The notes below the pieces were generated by a model, which was not told the origin of the DNA, did not search any database, and saw nothing but the letters and a program-made list of their open reading frames with translations. DNA of 64,000 nt from assembly GCF_028640845.1 (NCBI RefSeq), contig NC_080541.1:7594935-7658934 (forward strand), given 5' to 3'. This document shows, in pieces, positions 60,065-64,000 of this stretch. The stretch's first letter is position 1, and every line of letters starts with the position of its first letter. The position numbers and the translations under genes were made by a program. This DNA comes from Ahaetulla prasina. Lineage: Eukaryota; Chordata; Lepidosauria; Squamata; Colubridae.

Positions 60065-60722
60065 AGGGGTGGGTTTCAAAAATTTTGGCAACTGGTTCTC
60101 TGCCCGTTTGCTGGGTGCGCGTGGCCATGGTGGGCCCGGCCTACTCGGTCTCCTGAATCATGGCAGGGGGATGCGTTTTTGCCCTCCCCAGGAGGTTTTC
60201 CTTGTGCTTCCAGGAGGACAAAAACAGCCTCTCTCAGGCTCCGGAGGCCGGAAACAGGCCAGTTTCTGGACTTCTGGTACTTCTGGTAGGCCCATTTTTC
60301 ACTCTCCCTAGGCTCTGGAGGTTTTCCTTGAGCCTCTGGGAGGGCAAAAACAACCTCCCCGGGCTCTGGAGGCTCTCCGGAGGCTGGAAACGGGCCTGTT
60401 TCTGGACTTCTGGTATTTCCATTAGGCCCAATTTTCGCCCCCTCAAGGCTCCGGAGGCTTTCCTCGAGCCTCCAGGAGGGTGAAAACAACCTCCCTCTGG
60501 CTCTGGAAGCCCTCCAGAACTTCCAGGAGGCCTGTTTTTCGCCTTCCCAGAGCCTCCGCATAGGCCCTGCGCTTACTTGGCATCCAAAACGGGTCATGTG
60601 AAGACTCCAGGGAGGGGAGGGGTGGAGTGGGTGGGGTCAGCCAGTCCTTGCAACTACCGGTTTGGCCAACCAGATTAAAATTAACATCCAGTTTGCCTGA
60701 ACCGGTCAGAATCCCACCCTTC
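60065..60722. mobile_element. hAT-like element with internal 130-bp minisatellite
   Basis: The ends aggggtgggtttcaaaa and cagaatcccaccctt are imperfect inverted repeats, with flanks ctgctac on both sides. Inside, units containing ggaggttttccttg and tttctggacttctggta recur three times (from about 60191, 60317 and 60455), period 126-138. Frames open across the repeat on both strands carry no recognisable domain. Confidence 0.6.
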
Positions 60723-61335
60723 CCTGCTACATATTTAAATCCACATGTTTCTCTTAAGTCTTTTTTTGTTCTTTTGTTTTTTAAAAAAACCCTGCATATC
60801 TAATTGCTTGGTTGACATTTAAAGTGTTCGACTTCCCTATTGATAAAATGTTTTTGTAACCTCGTCATTCTTTCTTGCCCTGTTTATAGCCATCTCGAGC
60901 CTTAACCAAATCCTTGGTTTTATGACCTCTAGAGATGTTGGAAGTTGTGGAGCAGCAGAAGTATAATTACCCCTTTGGAATTTAGCCAGATCACCAGGTT
61001 TTAATATTGTTTCTCTTCGAGAAAGTCATCGGGGAGATTCTAATGAGATTCTAATGACGGCACTGAGGCTCCAGTTATTAGTTCTGGACGAAAGATGTTT
61101 CCTTGGTGTAACAGCAAGAGGTTTTACGGGGCTCAAGCAGATTTCCGCTCCTCGAAGCACACAAGAGATTGTCATTTGGTGTCTTTTTTCTTTGCAGGTT
61201 CCTTTTTCTTGTTCCCCGAAATTATAAAGTGTGTTGTTTTGTCCGAGTTTCCAAGCTCTAAACTGTTTATTTCTCCCTTGGCTTTAATGTCTCCGTACTC
61301 TTTTCTTTCTTTCTTTCTTTCCTAGTTTTCCAATG

Positions 61336-61713
61336 CAGGTAGCCCTCCACTTAACAACAGTTCATTTAGTGACCGTTCAAAGTTACAACGGCAATGTAAA
61401 AAGTGTCTTAGCGCCATTTTTCAGAATTACGACCTTTGCAGCACCCCATGATCGCGTGGTCAAATTTCAGATGCCTGGCAACTGATTCATACTTACGACG
61501 GTCGCAGTGTCCCAGGGTCACACGATCCCCTTTTTGCGACCTTCTGAGAAGCACAGTCCATGGGGAAGCCTGAACAACCTTACCAACTGCAGCGATTCAC
61601 TTAATGACTGTGGCAAGAAAGGTCGTAAAATGGGCCAAAGCTCCCTTAACAAATGTCTCGCTGAGCAACACAAATTTGGGGCTCAATTGTGGTCGTAAGT
61701 CGAGGACTGCCTG
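61336..61713. mobile_element. Tigger-like palindromic element
   Basis: It starts caggtagccctccacttaac and ends gtaagtcgaggactgcctg, then ta. The interior is complete. A hAT MITE begins ten bases beyond its right end. Confidence 0.82.
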
Positions 61714-61723
61714 TAATTTAAAT

Positions 61724-61828
61724 CAGGGGTCTCCAACCTTGGCAACCTTAAGCCTGGCGAACCTCAACTCCCAGAATCTGGGAGTTGGAGTCCGCCAGGC
61801 TTAAAGTTGCCAAGATTGGAGACCCCTG
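61724..61828. mobile_element. hAT MITE, 105 bp
   Basis: The ends are caggggtctccaaccttggc and gccaagattggagacccctg. The TSD is ATTTAAAT (61716-61723) versus ATTTAAAG (61829-61836). The arms show several substitutions (cgaacctcaactcccaga against tctgggagttggagtccg). Confidence 0.85.
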
Positions 61829-62249
61829 ATTTAAAGTACGTTAAATTATCTTCTTTCTTTTTTTCCCGATGCAGGAAGAGAAAGAGACCGATCCTGGATT
61901 TCGGGAGAGAAAGGCATAAAAAACGCTGATGTTGCACCCATCATGCTTCATTACTTAAAGTGTAATAAGCACTCAGTGGTGTTTTTGACAGGATAATAGG
62001 CACTGAAGTGAGTCAGCAGTTTCCTCTTTCGACAGGTGGACAGAAGGACAAGGAAAGGACAGGCAGCGAGGATTTAATTAAGCCTCCCAATTTCAGGAAT
62101 TGGAGGATTGTTACTTTCACTCTGGATTTGAATTGAATATTGTCAGGCGAATCATGTGAGGTTCCAATTTGAGCCGGGGCTGTGCAAGAATAAATAAAAA
62201 TGAGATCCAGAGAGCTGTGAGGAAAGAAGACATGATTTATTCCAAAAAC

Positions 62250-64000
62250 GAAATAGTTTGCCTTTATTTATTTATTTATTTATTTATTGTTCAAATTTAT
62301 ATACCGCCCTATCTCCCAAAGGACTCAGGGCGGTTCACAGGCATATAAAACATCAATATACAAATTAAAATAATCATTAAAAAACTTATTCTAATGCCCG
62401 GTTATTAAAACTAAAAATATAAATATTAAAATCAGTTTGAAACCCCTCTAAATTTAAAATCTAAGCCAGTCCTGCACAGATGAATAAATGTGTCTTGAGC
62501 TCGCGACGGAAGGTTCGAAGGTCCGGAAGTTGACGGAGTCCTGGGGGGAGTTCGTTCCAGAGGGCGGGAGCCCCCACAGAGAAGGCCCTTCCCCTGGGCG
62601 TCGCCAGACGACACTGCCTAGCTGACGGCACCCTGAGGAGTCCCTCTCTGTGAGAGCGCACGGGTCGGTGAGAGGTATCTGGTCGCAGTAGGCGGTCCCG
62701 TAGATAACCCGGCCCTATGCCATGGAGCGCTTTAAAGGTGGTCACCAAAACCTTGAAGCGCACCCGGAAGGCCACAGGTAGCCAGTGCAGCCTGCGCAGG
62801 ATGGGTGTTATGCGGGAGCCACGAGGGGCTCCATCTATCACCCGCGCAGCTGCATTCTGGACTAACTGTAGCCTCCGGGTGCCCTTCAAGGGAAGCCCCA
62901 TGTAGAGAGCGTTGCAGTAATCCAGGCGAGACGTCACGAGGGCGTGAGTGACCGTGCATAGGGCCTCCCGGTCCAGAAAGGGGCGCAACCAGGCGAACCT
63001 GGTAGAACGCTCTCCTGGAGACGGCCGTCAAATGATCTTCTAGAGACAGCCGTTCATCCAGGAGGACGCCTAAGTTGCGCACCCTCTCCATCGGGGCCAA
63101 TGACTCGCCACCGATGGTCAGCCGCGGATTTAGCTGACTGTACCGGGATGCCGGCATCCACAGCCACTCTGTCTTGGAGGGATTGAGCTTGAGCCTGTTT
63201 CTCCCCATCCAGACCCGTACGGCCTCCAGACACCGGGACAGCACTTCGATAGCTTCGTTGGGGTGGTCCGGTGTGGAAAAGTACAGCTGGGTGTCATCCG
63301 CGTACAGCTGGTACCTCACACCGAACCCACTGATGATCTCACCCAGCGGCTTCATGTAGATGTTGAACAGAAGGGGCGAGAGGATCGATCCCTGCGGCAC
63401 CCCACAAGTGAGGCGCCTCGGGGCCGACCTCTGCCCCCCTGTCAACACCGACTGCGACCGGTCAGAGAGATAGGAGGAGAACCACCGATAAACGGTGCCT
63501 CCCACTCCCAATCCCTCCAACCCGCGCAGCAGGTTACCATGGCCGATGGTACCGAAAGCCGCTGAGAGGTCAAATAGGACCAGGGCAGAGGACCAACCCC
63601 TATCCCTGGCCCTCCAGAGATCATCCACCAACGCGACCAAAGCCGTCTCCGTGCTGTAACCGGGTCGGAAACCGGACTGGAACGGGTCTAGATAGACAGT
63701 TTCATCCAGGTGCAAGGGAAACTGATATGCCACCATACTCTCTACAACCTTCGCCGCGGCGCGAAGGTTGGAGACCGACGATAATTACCTAAAACAGCCG
63801 GGTCCAGGAAGGCTTCTTGGGGAGGGCCCCCACCACCGCCTCTTTCAAGGCGGCCGGAAAGACACCCTCCACCAAAGAAGCGCTCGTAATCGCCTGGAGC
63901 CAGCCTCGTGTCACCTCCTGCGTGGCCAGCACCAACCAGGAGGGGCACGGGTCCAGTAAACACGTGGTGGCATTCAGCCTCCCCAACAACCTGTCCATGT
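62250..64000 (-). pseudogene. L2-like LINE: reverse transcriptase, C-terminus and 3' UTR (runs off window)
   Basis: On the - strand, three open segments cover most of ORF2. From the right edge: ATQEVTRGWLQAITSASLVE and FPAALKEAVVGALPKKPS; then, after a shift (63736-62732), FQSGFRPGYSTETALVALVD, LTCGVPQGSILSPLLFNIYM and YQLYADDTQLYFSTPDHP. The third segment (62988-62461) contains RLQLVQNAAARVIDGAPRGS, ILRRLHWLPVAFRVRFKVLV and FSVGAPALWNELPPGLRQLP. YADD (near 63290) is the intact catalytic box. At least two frameshifts are present. The 3' UTR has gaaccgccctgagtcctttg (- strand), resembling the SINE tails. Confidence 0.9.

Larger units (their letters stand above)
52159..64000 (+). other. TRAPPC9: Intron (5' part), at least 11.8 kb
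   Basis: It contains a dispersed repeat at 52490-52830, a hAT element, a LINE, two Tigger-like elements (one with a nested fold-back insert), a SINE next to a CR1, a minisatellite, a hAT MITE and an L2-like LINE. Nothing was recognised in 52840-54110, 54370-54980, 57960-58900, 60730-61330 or 61850-62240. Confidence 0.7.

Noticed and set aside
60029..60597. Frames up to 173 codons on both strands with repeated Pro/Glu/Gly motifs
   Set aside because: They arise from a GC-rich minisatellite inside a hAT-like element; no domain is visible.
52159..64000. Next TRAPPC9 exon (expected to encode about TLEAVLNF)
   Set aside because: I read the frames for this motif and did not find it beside an AG acceptor. 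A very short or diverged exon could be missed.
52159..64000. Imprinted noncoding gene such as the mammalian PEG13 within a TRAPPC9 intron
   Set aside because: No sequence sign of it here, and imprinting of this locus is a mammalian feature.

Overview
This is a vertebrate genomic window, most likely from a squamate and probably an advanced snake. All coding sequence that is clearly host-derived belongs to one gene, TRAPPC9 (also called NIBP), on the + strand. Thirteen consecutive internal exons can be read between 693 and 52158. All have GT-AG introns and all join in frame, giving about 565 codons, roughly half of a protein of about 1,150 residues. The first and last exons lie outside the window. 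No further exon was recognised in 52159-64000.

The snake assignment is an inference from the repeats. There are pentanucleotide arrays of AATAG/TTCTA type, several of them at the 3' ends of CR1-like LINEs. There are tRNA-headed SINEs with an L2-like tail, a Sauria/BovB-tailed SINE, many very short palindromic hAT elements, a Penelope-like element, a DIRS retrotransposon and several solo LTRs. This mixture fits squamates much better than birds or mammals.

Layout. 1-7300: the first three readable exons, plus a 680-bp tandem duplication bounded by two hAT MITEs. 7300-13900: a CR1 tail, simple repeats, a solo LTR and exons 4-5. 13900-21600: SINE, hAT and Tigger-like elements, large TTCTA/GAATA arrays, a Penelope-like element and exons 6-7. 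21600-31100: a CR1-like LINE, a hAT element carrying a coiled-coil gene fragment, LTR and L2 pieces, a SINE nested in CR1, and exons 8-9. 31700-37850: a DIRS retrotransposon of about 5.9 kb lodged in an older hAT element. 38800-52200: exons 10-13 among LINEs and two more solo LTRs. 52200-64000: intron only, with a jockey-group LINE, a nested fold-back element, a 130-bp-period minisatellite and an L2-like LINE running off the right edge on the - strand.

The mobile elements do not work with TRAPPC9; they are intronic passengers. The most interesting structures are records of genome rearrangement: a hybrid MITE with mismatched target-site duplications, nested insertions that can be dated relative to one another, gene-fragment capture by a hAT element, and a DIRS element with its internal complementary region preserved. 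I found no convincing evidence of a new enzymatic or regulatory system.
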